64,000 bases of DNA, taken from contig SSBO01000012.1 of NCBI GenBank assembly GCA_005281725.1, positions 13,056,378 to 13,120,377 of the forward strand, given 5' to 3'. The translations under genes and the position numbers were made by a program. The number at the start of each line of letters is the position of its first letter. The first letter of the stretch is position 1. This document shows positions 24,301 through 37,569 of this stretch, piece after piece. The notes beneath the pieces were generated by a model that saw only the letters and a list, made by a program, of their open reading frames with translations, made no database searches and was not told the DNA's origin. The stretch is from Wuchereria bancrofti. Its lineage: Eukaryota > Nematoda > Chromadorea > Rhabditida > Onchocercidae.

Positions 24301-27300
24301 CTTGTTGATCGTCTGCCGCAGATAGCAGTAAAGTCATATTCTTTGAATTTCCATCCACCGTTAGCTCAAACAATCAATTTCTTTAAAAAACTATTAAGAA
24401 TCTCCGAACAACGAGAATTACAAATGTACAAAAAAGCTATTCTAGGACGGGCGATTTAACACCTTTTAATAAAGTATTCCCTAACCTTAAGAAGAACTGC
24501 CACAGCAGCAAGTCGTCCAATTTCTGGCAAACAAACAATAACTAGACGTCCTGGCAATAATAATTTATCCAAAACCGAAAATCGAATTAATTCAGGCCAT
24601 AATTCAGCTCGAGACCGTACGAATATTCTTAAGTTTTCATAATAATCAACTATTGAATGGCCTTCGGTAGGGAAACATGTTGTACAATTAGGATCTTTTT
24701 TTAATAACAACAGTTCTTCTATCTGAAACCTCAATTTTATAAAATATATGAGATAATTCACCAAAGGATAATGAATTTCCTCTTTAAAAATCAAGATTAA
24801 ACTATAAAAAGGATTTCAAACAAAAAATTTTTAACTACATGAAATACTAAATATTCAACAAATGACGCTACCATAACTTGGTAAGTAAACTAAAGTGGCT
24901 GAGTGTTACAACTCAGATCTCTTTCAGGATAGCTAACACTTAGCAGAGTTTCGACGTGGGTTTGTATTATAAAACAATGACGCAATGCAACAAACATCAC
25001 GAAATCTTAAATTTGAAATAACAAACTGAACCCGACTTTCAAATTTTCCAATATTTACTATTAATACCTATATTTGGAATCGTACTCATGATGCTCATGG
25101 ACTTAACTATAAATGAATTTCATAAAAAAAGAGAAAAAAACTCCACCATAAGAACATATAACTATCAAATTTTTTTAGTTATGTATTCTGACTCACCTCT
25201 TTCAAGCGTGCTTTTTGTGTCAATGCTAATCTTAGCGAAGCACTTTCAACGTAGCTTCTTCTTAGCACATCCTCGACACTCAAATGCTCTACTCGCAACA
25301 AATTTAGGAGCATTGAGTATGTTACTCTAAATCGTGATTCCAACTTTGTCGGTTTGCCCTAAAATGATTGAAATCAGATAACAAAGTAAAAAGAAAAAAA
25401 AACTGTATTATTTGTATTCTGAATGGTAAAAGAAATCTTCGGTTTTTTTCGTCTGAAAATTTGTTATTAAGCAAGCTTGGTACCAGTCATCTCACTCTCT
25501 CTCTTCCTCTTTCACATCACATTTTTTACGCTTCAAAAATCATTTTATTTCAAAGATTTATAGTTAACAATAATAAGATTACTGAAAAAATGAGAATATC
25601 TTACCTGCATACAACTGACAAGGTCTAGATAGTCGGGAATATAAGGTCCTTTACATAAAACAATTACGGACCCAGTAGCATCTAGACCTCGTCGCCCTGC
25701 TCGACCAGCCATCTAAAAAAAACCATCTCCAATAATCACTCTAAAAACTTTCTTCCTAACATTTTTTTATTCAGAAAAAAAAAAAATTATTACATAGAGC
25801 AAGAAATTGACTACGTGATTCAAAAAAAAAAAAAACTGATAACCATACTCCACTAACTAATCAACTGAAATTTTTAAAAAAGTTTTCATTTCTCTAAACA
25901 TATCACCAACAGCCGTAAATCATTCATCTGCTTGTTACTTAGTCGCAAATTCGAAGCTTTCCGATAAACCGACATAAGAATGAATATTTCCAGTTTCTTC
26001 GAATTTTCGAACCAGATGTCACATCCTTCGTCAACTGTTGCAATTTTCACAGCGAACATTTGTAAAAATAAAACGGTAGAATACCTGAATATATTCCCCC
26101 GGATTCAACAGACGCAACTGTCGGCCATCATGTTTCTGCAGTGAGTCAAAAATCACCGTCCGAGCGGGCATATTGACACCCATAGCAAAAGTTTCAGTAG
26201 CAAACAATACCTACAATATTTGCATCAAACTAATAACTAGAAAAATATGCTTATAAATCGAAAAGAATTTTCAATTTGGCATCTACAACAATATTTCACT
26301 TGAAAAAAAAACTGCGTGTATTCACGACCTCGAAAAATAAGTTTAAAAATACTCGTTTATATTGTGAAAGCAAATACCTTGACGAGTCCCTTCTGGAACA
26401 GCAATTCGACAACCTCTTTTAGAATTGGCAAAATACCGCTGTGATGTATTGCAAAACCATGCTTACATAATTCTTTCATTTGTAGTACCTATGAAGAATT
26501 AAGAAATTTCTTTGAAATTGAATTAAATTTTGGAATAATTTTATAGTTATACTGAAATCGACCAAAATATTAACGACAATTTTTTGCAAGATCTAATTCA
26601 AGAAATGAATTTGGAAGAATAACTTGCGAATAAATGATGATGCGGGTGTGATCACGCTATCAAAGATAACATTGTTACAGCAAAACAATAATATGGTCAC
26701 AATATCAAGAGGAAGGGAAAAATCAACTCCATTCCAAGACTTTTTAATTTCTATTTTTTTATTTTGTCGGTTCACGAGATCCATCACCTATACTATCGAT
26801 TTAAAACAAAGTGGCTATAGCAAAATTATTTAAACAGGAAAGCATATATGTAACAGACAGAAACGAAATAGTCCAGAACAGAATCTAAGATAGTTTGGAT
26901 GCATCGCTTAATAACACTAGAAGCATCGCATTCAATGACCAAATGAAGAAATATTCCTAATGAATTAGGTTATAAAAGTGACCTGAGGTAGATTTTTGTC
27001 CGAACCTCTCAAGCGCGCAATACACCTTAAGAAGAAATGATGTATACTGGATTTCTCCTTCTCGGTAGTCAAATCAACTGATCGCAACAAATACGCATTA
27101 TCATCACATCTTTATAGTAATTATTCATAAATTAAGCATAAAATGATTTTAAATGAAAAAGAACAGTGAGAAGACCATTTTCTATCAAAGCTGTACCTAT
27201 GCAGACAAAATACTGTAGTGTTGCTGTGGAATTTTTAAACAAATTTAATCTTCTCCAATAATAGATATAGTAGGGTCTTCTTTATTTGCTTTTTCTTGCT

Positions 27301-30300
27301 CATAAAAAATGAGAAAATTAAACCTTCGTCTAGAGAAAACAAAAACAATGACTGGTAACATGTTCTGCATGCGTAGATGGTCGATAACAGTAATGTAAAC
27401 ATTCTTGTCCTGTAAATGTCAAAACATGAAAACAAAACAGATGAATCATGCAAACTTCAACTTTGGAGATTACAAAACTCGAACATAATTGTAGACTAAA
27501 ACATAAATGAAATGAAAAACGTCGTAGGAATTTTTCAAATAACTTAAAATTTTATTATTTGGTCGATATCCAACAGGTCCCACGTTTGCAATTGCTTTAC
27601 GTATAGTTGCTTTTGCTGCACTTGCAAGAGAATACCTTTAAAATTTGAACAAACAATAAATTTTTCCAAAAAATTCAACCAAAGCGTATTAGTGCAGTAG
27701 AAGAAATAGCCAATAAAAATTTTTCCGAATTTTCATTTCATTCAGGAAACACTTTTGATAACCGACTGCCAAAAATTAGAAAATCCGACTCACAATGTTA
27801 AACTAACAAACCTATTTGAATATAACGATCAGCAACTGGAAAAGTGAATAGCTTTCAAAATGTTTTTAAATAGAATGTTGAATGAAGTTATCCAGTCATT
27901 CAAACCGTTTTCATGCTTTAGAATATAATGATTTGAACGACTGATGGTTTTAGTCGTGACATACACGATTCGACAAGAGCATGGACAATACTTAATACAA
28001 AATATATCTATTAAATGAATTCAGTGTCAAGTTGATACCCTTTCTGAACAAATTGCCCACTGCTGTCGATAATTTTAAACATGTCCTTTTTAGTTTTACC
28101 ATCTTGCCCAGTATACAAAAAGTGTTCCAGTGGAACGGGACGTCGTGCAGTCGTAATTACATAAATTCGCTTCTTTTTAATGCGCCTGAAACCTTCAAGT
28201 CAGGTGACAAAACGAAAATGAGACTGCGAGACGCACTATTTTTCGACTGACCCAAAATTGCTTGATTAGACTGGATTTGATTTCTTTCTTCGACTGATAA
28301 AGAAGCTAAATAAAGAAGAGTAAGAAGAGATCTGAATATTAATGTAACAAGAATTCGAAATCAAAAAAAGCAAATACTTACCCAACCCAATCAGCAAATT
28401 CAACACAATTAGGCACTGTAGCACTTAACATAACAATTTTAGCATGAGCAGGTAACATAATCAGCACTTCCTCCCAAACATGTCCACGCTAAAAAATATC
28501 ACAAATAATTATTTGACATGTTCCAGTTACATTTACTCTATACGCCTTATTGCAGTGAGGTAGCGAAAACAACTGAATACTGCTAGCACACAGCACAAAA
28601 TTAATGTTTAGAAAATTTAAAATTATCTGTATCAGAGATAGCCTAACCTACAAATGTATTCAAAGGGATATTTTGATAATCTTAGCATGAATGTACACTC
28701 GGAAAAAGTATCGTGAATAGCCTTACTTACTGCAATCAGTGCAGTATTGCATTAATATTCATAAATCCTTATGATTCTCACTTTTATTTTTCTAAAAATG
28801 ATATAATGCAATCTCCTATTGTGCGTCAGTGAAATTATTTTTAAGGCATCGGAACAAACCTCTGCATCATTGATATAGTGTACTTCATCAAATATGACCC
28901 ATTCTAATTCGCGAATAACTTCCGATCCATTATAAAGCATAGATCTGAAAAACGACCACAATTATAAGTAATGGTACAAGAAGAACTGCAGTAAAGACAT
29001 CAAAATATTTCTTCAAACATTCTATCTTAAAGACCAACAAAAATACATTAATGGTCGACTTTAATCATTAAAAGTTTCGGTCAGAGAACTATAAAAATAA
29101 GAATGAGTATTCACTTTCTATACAGAACTATACAGATTTCTATATAAAACAATTTCCAGAATGATACGATTATTTCAGCAACTATTTAGCAAAACCAAAA
29201 CTAACCTTAAAACCTCTGTTGTCATTATAAGACAGAAAGCTTCTGGATGCAGTTGTATATCACCTGTTATGAGACCAACATCTTGAAAAATGAGCTTAAA
29301 TTCGCGAAATTTCTGATTTGAAAGCGCTTTTATCGGCGATGTATATATTGCTCTGCAGAGGGGTGAAATTGAAATTTCCATTATTAAGAAATATGAATAA
29401 TAATTCAAACCACTTCTTTAACAGACTACTTATATCCATTGCTGCAATAAATCATACGTATTTTGAGCTTGTTGTAGAATGACTGCTCATTAGACCTTTT
29501 GCTTATGACTTCCTTAGATGAAGTCGCGATGCTCACAACCCACTAAATCACTTAAGTTTTTTTTTTTGTTTTTTTTTGTTTCGTTTTAAGTTTTTTTGTT
29601 AAATCATTTTTTTAAAAGTTTTGTCACATTGTTAGTAACTCAGTCTTTATTATGAGGGAACTATCATGACTATAATTTAAGCATTTATAATGTTGTGAGA
29701 GAAATTGAGCAATAAAACCTAGTCCCAATTTTTTATATTAAAACTGCTTATATATTCAAAAATTAGCTTTACCTGGTTTTATGTAAATTACACAAAGCAA
29801 CAGCATATTCAGCAACAACGGTTTTGCCAGCCGAAGTATGAGCGGCAACAAATACAGAATCTCCACGATCTAAACAGATAACTGCCTGTTGCTGGAATGG
29901 ATCCAGTTCAAACGGATACTAAAATATGCAATTTGTTAGCAACGATAGACGGTAGGTTGAGAAGCATTTAGCACTTTATAAAATTATTGAACATCATTAT
30001 CTCACAACATATTGTTATATTTATACCTTAAGAATAAACGATAAGCACGATCATATATAGATTTGCTGAAAGGGAATCATGAAACCAGTTGTATCACCAT
30101 ACATTTAATCTATCCAGTAATTAGATATTTGTTATTACGACTGTCTGTTGGGGAAACCAACTAAAACTAAACTGCTTTCGAAGTAAAGGATAATATGACT
30201 TATGATTTTTACCTTTCTTGCCATATTACTTTTCAATACTTCGTACTCGTCAACATTCTTTGATGTATTCAAAACATGAGCATATGAATATTCTCTATTT

Positions 30301-33300
30301 TGTACTTGTAACTCATCTTTTCCACTTGATGAAGGTTCAGCCTCGTCCACTGTGATCACCAATTGCTAAAAAAACTAAACTGCTAATAAAACAGCAACTA
30401 TGCATCGTCCAAAATTCTTTTAAAATTAAAATTATAAAATCCAATTCCTTCAGTTAACTGACGGTATTTCGATGTTATTAAATTTAATCTAAGCTATATT
30501 TTCAAAACATTTCCAATATCCTCCTTCCTAAGAGTAAAAGTAATGTGAAGAGAATAATTTCTTTTAATATGGTATAGAAATAAAAAATTTTTTTTGGCAT
30601 AGTATAGAAATAAATTTGCCCAAAGGCCAAAGTAATTATCAATTACGATAGCATGTACTGATTTCAAGTTTTTGACTTTTATGTGCCATCAAAAATCAAA
30701 ACGAAAATTGCATTGAACTGTACCGAAAGGTTGCTCGGAATTTCAAAAAAAGAAAAAAACTTTGTAGTGATTTTTGGCAAATTTGTGTTGCAATTTGGAG
30801 TTATTAAACTGATGTCGATGTACAGCAAGTGCGTTTTTTTTTGTCCAATTTTCAATGAAAATTCAAAAATTCTTGCCTCGAATTCTTTACCCACTTCTTT
30901 ATCAATTTCCGACTCATTACGTGGCTCTGCAATATCTTCAGAATTATCTTCAAGCGTTCTTGAAGAGCATGTTGGATTACTGATGTTGACAGATTCCAGC
31001 AAATCAGCCAAATTATCATCAGCGCAATGAACATTGTTTTGAGGAATTTCGTGAATGTCACCTTCAGTGAGACCATGAACATTTATTCCAGGGATGCAAA
31101 AGAGTAGTTCAGATGTGGAGCATTCTGCAACATAAAGAAGATAAGTTTGAAACATTTAAATGTTTCAAAAGTGAAAAGAATTCTGTAATTCCTACAGCTC
31201 CACATTATTTTTGATCTAATGTCTTCAACATTCATAATGTTGGCAGGTAAAAAAAGTCGCGCTTGATCCGTTTTTTTCCTTACAAAATCACAAGTAGAGG
31301 CCTCACAAATTCTTGCTTCTGGATTTCGACTGGTTTTAAAGCTGAAGCCCAGAAGTAAAATAAAGATTTGGTTTCTCGAGGTGGAAAAGATTCAACAAAA
31401 AATTATGTCCAGAGCGGAAAAAAGTGATTTTCAACTGGAGCACATAACTGTTTTAAAATTACAATAATATTCTAGAAAGTCTGCAAAACTTGCCAATGAA
31501 ACGCAGATATGCTTCTTCTTCCAAGTTTTCGTCTGTCGCTGCATCAACATCACTCAAACGAAGTACATTCTCGACTTCCGCATCGAAACCACCTGAAGAA
31601 ATAGAACAATTAATAAGGTTTTGAGGAAATACCTAATCAACGGCAAATAAATTAAGGAATCCTTGTGCATATCACCACGACAAAGAGTTATTAAAAATTA
31701 AAACAAGAAACAAAATAAAAATTTTGGTCACTCCAACCTTCAGTGAAGAAAAATAATTCATAAGTAAAACACATCTGCTCTTCCTTTTTGAATCACTTTA
31801 TGATTTTCGAACTTACTTCTGTCGTTGCGATAGTAAACATTTAAAAATAAAATACTTGCCGGGCATAAAAGGAATGTTGCTTGCAGAACCCATAAAATTT
31901 GAAACACCTTTTGGGTCTGGAAACCTAAAGACCATTTCAATAATATTCAACTTCACAAACACAATTGTTTTCCTCCCTCTCCCTTTTTACCTCTCTACTC
32001 CTTGCTAAATTCAGTTCCCACTCCATATACACTGTTTAGTATCATTAGTAATGATTTCTTCAATTTCAGTTGCATTTTCAGAATACTACAAGCCATGAAA
32101 TTAAAAATATATTTGTTTTGTCAAGCTTTCTTTATGCATTTGCTTTATTACTAAATAATCAAGAGGAAAAAACTTTATAATCTCGGGCTGTGAAACCAAC
32201 TCAAGCATGTGCATGTGCAAATACATATGCAAATACATCTAACCTGGTGAGTGACATCGATGTTTTTGCATCACCTGTTTCAGCATTTCTATCATTCAAC
32301 ACTTCGATATAACTAGTAACTTCGCCTGACCTTAAATCTCGCAGCGCTTGTATTTCTAATGTCGAAAATGAATTCTGCAGCACTTGATCTTTTAGGCATT
32401 CAATATCCGATAACGGTTTCGGTGTTCTGAAATGCAATGATTTCCTCTGAATGGTGATGAGATAATTTGCTCCTCAAAGAGTAGACCTACAAAATTAACA
32501 TAGCAATTGAAGTAACCAACCACTGCTGTGAATCAGCTAATTTACAAGATTCCAATAATGGAAGCATAAAAAAATAATCTAGATTAAAGCACGATAAAAT
32601 ATTGCTTTAAAATTGAATATTGTTAAATATTGCCATGTAATTCAGGAAATGTGTTTTTCATAGTCGTAAAATAAGAGATAAAGTGTATGTAGTCATAAGT
32701 ACACGTCTACAACAGCACCTATCGATCCAATTTAATTCAATATATAAACTAATATCATTTCATAGTAAAATGACAATGGACGAATTTGTTATTTATAGCA
32801 AAACTCTCATGGCTCTCCCCACATTATACTGTTCAAAAATTTGATGCCATTCAACTACCAAAAAATTGACCTAATTAAAGTCGAAGAATCCAATAGTTTG
32901 CAAAATCAGACCTTTACTAAGAAGACTATACACACCCAACTATCCATATATATATCCATATATAGTGTCAACACGACCAGAAAAAATATTGTATACTAGA
33001 TTTTTGGGTAATGTCTTACTAATATAATGAAGTTATTCAAGATGCTACGAAGTCATTCTTGTAGTTCTCTTGTTTGAATTACAAATGTAATTTAGGCAAT
33101 GGCATGTGGATTTATATGATATCTAAATTTAAAGGAAAATACTTACCTATATGTTTCCGAAATTCCATATTCAGCGATTAATTTCAATGCACCATTCCGG
33201 AAAACGAATTCCGCCTCCGTTTGAATCTCTTTTTCCAACATTTCCGCATCCTTGTAATTATCGTTAACCGTTGACTCCTGATTCTTCGAGCAACACTTAG

Positions 33301-33328
33301 AGTTTTTGAGCCATATATCCAAATTCAT
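21389..33328 (-). CDS. SKI2 (SKIV2L) superkiller RNA helicase
   Basis: This is the DExH helicase of the SKI complex, which with SKI3 and SKI8 unwinds and feeds RNA to the cytoplasmic exosome for 3'-5' mRNA decay. About 27 exons join in frame to roughly 1,290 residues (human about 1,246). Helicase motifs appear in order: I, AHTSAGKT (exon 29773-29918); Ia, [10 protein letters not shown] (29206-29352); II, DEVH (28860-28944); III, SAT (28382-28488); IV region, VFVFSRRR (27324-27409); [13 protein letters not shown] (26085-26210); [11 protein letters not shown] (25605-25712). The C-terminal DSHCT domain is intact: [37 protein letters not shown] and a final [15 protein letters not shown]. The N-terminal region (exons 33147-33328, 32244-32426, 31860-31924, 31494-31592, 30877-31124) is less conserved. 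The exact end of the exon starting at 27635 is uncertain. Three consecutive introns use GC donors. Start: first ATG of an open first exon with a GTAAGT donor. Confidence 0.96.
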
Positions 33329-34410
33329 CCCAATATCTTGATTTTATAACAAATTTGAAACAGTTTTATCTTTAATTTAGTATTAATCGGTGAACATTCA
33401 TTACTTAAACATTATTGAAAGCGCCATTTTCATGATGCAAATTAGTAATTAAGAAATGTAAGATATTCACATTATTCTTCTCACATATCCTCTACCGACA
33501 AATGCAATTTTCTCTGATCTAACCATTAAACTATTATGGAATACAGCGGGGCTATCACAGAGTCTCAACGACTGTCGTTAGAAAAATTTTATAAAAAAAA
33601 GTACAAAACAATCCTGATAAAAAGAATTCCGGGTCGCCGAAAATTGATCAAATGAAAGTATAACAGTACGTAAAAATTTTTTTTTCATAATTTTATGTTC
33701 TTGGTTTTTTACTTCAAATCAAAAAGCTTTCCGGTACTTTACTTATAAATCAAACATTAAAATCTAACAAATTTTATTTTCGCTCTCGCAATATCATCCC
33801 AAGAACTCTAACAGAACACCAGTTTCCGGTAAAAACAACATTCCGACAAAATATTCCGATAAAAAACGAATCCCGGATCGCCGGAATGAAAAAAAAGGCA
33901 TTAATTAAATGAGGCAGAACTTCATGAGAATTGTGCCACGCCATCTCGTATGTGTCTCTTCAGCCAGCATTTTTTCTAATTTTTTCAAAAATTGTCACGT
34001 TTGACCATTCTCACTTCTTCCGACATTCCTCTCGCTATAGCTCTTTACTAAAAAATTTCACAAGATTCATCTTCGTTCTGGCAGTATCGATACCATTCAT
34101 AAAGGCTTGGCAGTTTCCCGAAACCGCTCATAAAGCCTCGGCAATTATGTTACAAATTATTTCACCAAATTTTGCCTAAATTTGATTCAGTGTCAAACTG
34201 GTTCGTACTAATAGCTTTATCAAGGAAATTTGGGGAAAAAGTAAGGAAGTAATATAAATAAAATTGAAGAAAATTTATAGAATAATTTGGAAACAAAATT
34301 TCCAATACATAATATATTCTGGTTTATTTAATTTTGTTTTTGTTTCCTTTTTTTTGTTTTGTTTTTGTGACAGAACACTTAAAATAAGCAAATTCACGTA
34401 TTCATTAATT
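33329..34410. other. Upstream region of SKI2, no gene called
   Basis: This should contain the SKI2 promoter. Two related stretches, near 33618-33640 (AAGAATTCCGGGTCGCCG) and 33858-33880 (CGAATCCCGGATCGCCGG), form an imperfect direct repeat. At 33920-34190 the minus strand has coding-like fragments in shifting frames (for example AFMNGIDTARTKMNLVKFF and MLAEETHTRWRGT), suggesting a decayed gene piece I cannot name. Confidence 0.4.
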
Positions 34411-34415
34411 TTATA

Positions 34416-35370
34416 GTGAAATCTTCCCCATGGACATCCCCTTATCCTGGAAAAAGATTTTTAAACCTTACTTCCTATCCTTGTGAGGTTGTGAGCTATG
34501 CCGACGGTAGCACATCCCGTCCGGTTGGATCTCCCATCCAGACAGGTCTTAATAGAAGAGATTTTGGGCTCATTAGAATAATAGTCATTCTTCCAGAATG
34601 ACAACTCCGGCTTTAAATTCGAGCATAATGAAGCTCGTTTAGCCTTGTAAAGCAGTTCATTTATGAAAAGGTACTTCAAAGAAAGCTATAATCTGAGGAT
34701 TTCGCCATCATCGTTCAGCTTGTTTTGCTTAACTAATCAGCTTCAAGTGTAAAGAGTGTGACTAGTTCAAAAGATATTATGACAAAGCCCCGTAGCAACA
34801 GGCGAAGAACAAAATCTCTTCGAATTTTTAAATTTTTTGAAATTGCTACAATGAGATAACTTCCAAGTTAACCTTCAAACCAATACTTGCTGACCATAGA
34901 TTCTTCTGCAATACTTTTGCAACATATTAAAAATACATCAACCTAGGATTCTCATCATAGGAATCTAAAAATTTGTTCGATGAAAACAATCTACGGACTC
35001 AAGAAGAAGAGCAGCTTCTCGTCTTGCAAGTAGCAAACTTCAACAGAAATTTTAGAACATCGAGAAGAGATGGTAGATCAATGAAGTTAAGCAGAGCAGA
35101 TCCAATCATATGCAAATTTCTGCTACCATAAAGAACTTTGAAAGCTTTGAAAATAGTGCATGGACCAACATATCACATTCACAGTCCTTTTCTCAGTTCA
35201 GATGGCCGTTCGCTCTTCTCACAAATGAAACTTTCATTTTGAAGAAATGGTCTGAACGCTTTTGATATCTTTTCCACCGTTTAATTAAGGACTGTTGAGC
35301 AATTATTAGTGAGAACTGAACCGGACGTAAGCCCAATTTGGAAGAGACTCTCAAGTTTAAATCTAGCAAG
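34416..35370 (+). mobile_element. LINE relic, copy A (5' part and post-endonuclease part)
   Basis: The segment 34600-34720 matches 47845-47935 of the second LINE copy (shared blocks include AGCTCGTTTAGCC, GTTCATTTATGA and ATTTCGC.GCCATCGT). The segment 35005-35357 is nearly identical to 48970-49296, which follows the endonuclease domain there. The endonuclease core between them is missing or unrecognisable here, so copy A is internally deleted. Copy A also has a 9-bp local duplication near 35145. An open stretch at 34416-34601 (SYADGSTSRPVGSPIQTGL) probably belongs to the 5' region. All frames are broken. Confidence 0.75.
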
Positions 35371-35542
35371 GATCTGATGGAATTCCATTTGAAGTCTCCA
35401 AGCACAAAGGCTAAATATTCCAAGTTAAATTTTATAAATTTATCGTGAATTGTTGAGAACAAGATATGTAATCATTGTGATCTCATGATCAATCGCTATC
35501 ATTATCCTATATAAGAAGAAAGGAGAAAAGTTCAACCGCTTG

Positions 35543-36382
35543 TGAAGTAGGTGGACTTTTCATTTATTTTTGTTTCGAAAATATGAATTAATACTGGATA
35601 ATAATCGATCGCTATTTAAAAAAATAAGATAAAAAGATCAGGGAAGTATTCAGAAATATTCGATATTAAATTTCAGTATATATTTGTCTAGGTATTAAGT
35701 TACATAAGCATTTTGAGGCAATGACAATTTTTTTTTTTGTACCTTAATCAACAAAGTATTCGAAAAATATTATTTTAAGGAAAGCTAGAAGTTCAAATTT
35801 TTGTTTAAAATGCCATTTTTATTATTCGACTGTTTTGTAATCAAATCTGCCACTATAAGAATTTAAGTTGTTCATTCCACTCGAACTTTTATTGAAAATA
35901 ATATTTCCAGGGATAGCGAAAATATCGCTCCAAACGAATTTAGCAGCTTAATTTGATTTTTTATTTTAATAATTCAGTTATCCTCCATCTGAGACAAATA
36001 TTCATTTTGCACACAGTTTTGGAACTAATCAGAAAATAATTTTGCCTTTACATGTCATTGCTCTGATTTTTTCCCGATGTATCACCTTTTTTATAACCTT
36101 TTTTTTTCTTTAATGATTTATAGACATAATTTCCTGTAATTTCAGTGAGACTAAAATAGTTCCCACAATAAATAAATTACTATCTCAAAAACATTCTTCT
36201 TTTCAGAATGTTTCTATGTCAAATTCAGGCTGATCTCACTTTTGCATGTTATTTAACTGAATGTGTCACTGAATATGATAAAATGTAATTCCACTTGTTT
36301 TGAAATGACAGCACAATAGATTAGAATTGCACTTTACTCTCAAATCTGATGAAGAAGAATGGGAAATCAGACACGACTTGAT
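35543..36382. repeat. Dispersed duplicate block, copy A
   Basis: From GTGAAGTAGGTGGACTTTTC to about 36382 this block matches 50622-51415 in the same order and orientation, with many substitutions and small indels, including a shorter middle in the second copy. It is noncoding and A/T-rich. In both places it follows LINE debris, so the LINE piece and this block were probably duplicated together. In this copy it ends about 240 bp before the first receptor exon. Confidence 0.85.
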
Positions 36383-36623
36383 GTTAACATTATTACCTAT
36401 GCATTCGCCATACCGGTATCATTTGAATACATTATTAATATTCAACAAAAAATTCAAAAATTTTGACTGGATTAAATTATGAGTAGAAATATTTTCTAAC
36501 TGTGAATTACATTTGGAATCATTAAAATTATTTCGCGAGAAATAAATTATTTTACTTTTTATTCTTCTCCATTCCATATAAGGTTTATTTTGTTTAGCTT
36601 AATGCCAGATTCTTCCTTTTCAG

Positions 36624-37568
36624 CTTGGATTGCTTGGATTATTTGCATATGGGATAACTCTTTACATCATTAATAAATCACCGAGGTATCGTAACGCATT
36701 TGGGATTCTATTCACCGCTTATATCTCATTTCATATACAGACTCTCAGTGCTTTACTCCTTTGGACACTTGTCAGAATTATTGTGTAAGTCACTTGTGCA
36801 TCCTCACTTACCCATCAAAAAATAACTTACCCCTCAAAAGACAATTTGTCGTGTCATATTGGTTGTATTTTTTTAGGGTCAACAAGTATTAAACTTTCTT
36901 TTGAAATTTGATATCAGTTCCTACTGGATATTCTTTAATCATCACTGATAAGCAATTACTGATATCTTGATAAGATTTAATAGTTTGATGAAAATTGACT
37001 CAATAGATTTTTTAAGCTTAGTATAATTCATTCTTCCTTCTATGTCCCGCACCTTTTTGATCCTTATTTATTCTCACATCACAAACTATATGAAATTTAT
37101 CAGAAACTTGGGATTCATATCATTTCCATGGCACATTTTCATTCGAATAGCATCTCCCATTTCCAATTCAACATTGTATGCGGCCATTTGGATGCATTTC
37201 GTTTTGGCAATCAATCGCCTTTGGGCAATTTCATATCCGATGAAATATCATCGCATTTTTAATCCCAGAAATGCTTGGATAACAGTCATATCGCTATGGT
37301 CATTTAGTATGCTAATCACTCTGCTTTATTACAACGGTATTCGTTTTCAGCATTTTTAAATGAGATACAGCAACACTTAGATTATCTTCTTTCTTCGTCT
37401 CTTTATCTAAATTTGAAAATTTTAACTGACAGTCGAATGCTTGCTTTATGTCGAAACATCTATTCATTCATGGTCAAACCTTTATGGACCATGTAATCAT
37501 CCTTTCTTCGCTTATATTGCTATGTTCCTATCCGATGGCGTCATCGTTATCACGGTTATCCTTGACGC
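36624..37568 (+). CDS. Srx-like seven-transmembrane chemoreceptor, partial
   Basis: Three exons join in frame: 36624-36784 (phase 2 out, GTAAGT), 37104-37336 (phase 1 out, GTATTC) and 37433-37568. Exon 1 gives TM1 with loop (LGLLGLFAYGITLYIINKS, then PRYRNAFGIL) and TM2. Exon 2 has the intracellular signature INRLWAISYPMKYHRIF after a TM segment, in the DRY position, as in the nematode Srx family. Exon 3 has a Cys-rich loop (ECLLYVETSIHSWSNLYGPC) and the start of TM5 (FFAYIAMFLSDGVIVITVI). The first coding exon with its Met was not found, and the sequence breaks at the N at 37569, leaving TM6-TM7 missing. Such receptors act at the membrane of sensory neurons. Either the assembly is broken or this is a truncated pseudogene. 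Confidence 0.72.
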
Positions 37569-37569
37569 N

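Noticed and set aside
30683..31030. 115-residue plus-strand frame within SKI2
   Set aside because: It is antisense to a well-supported SKI2 exon and has no features of its own.
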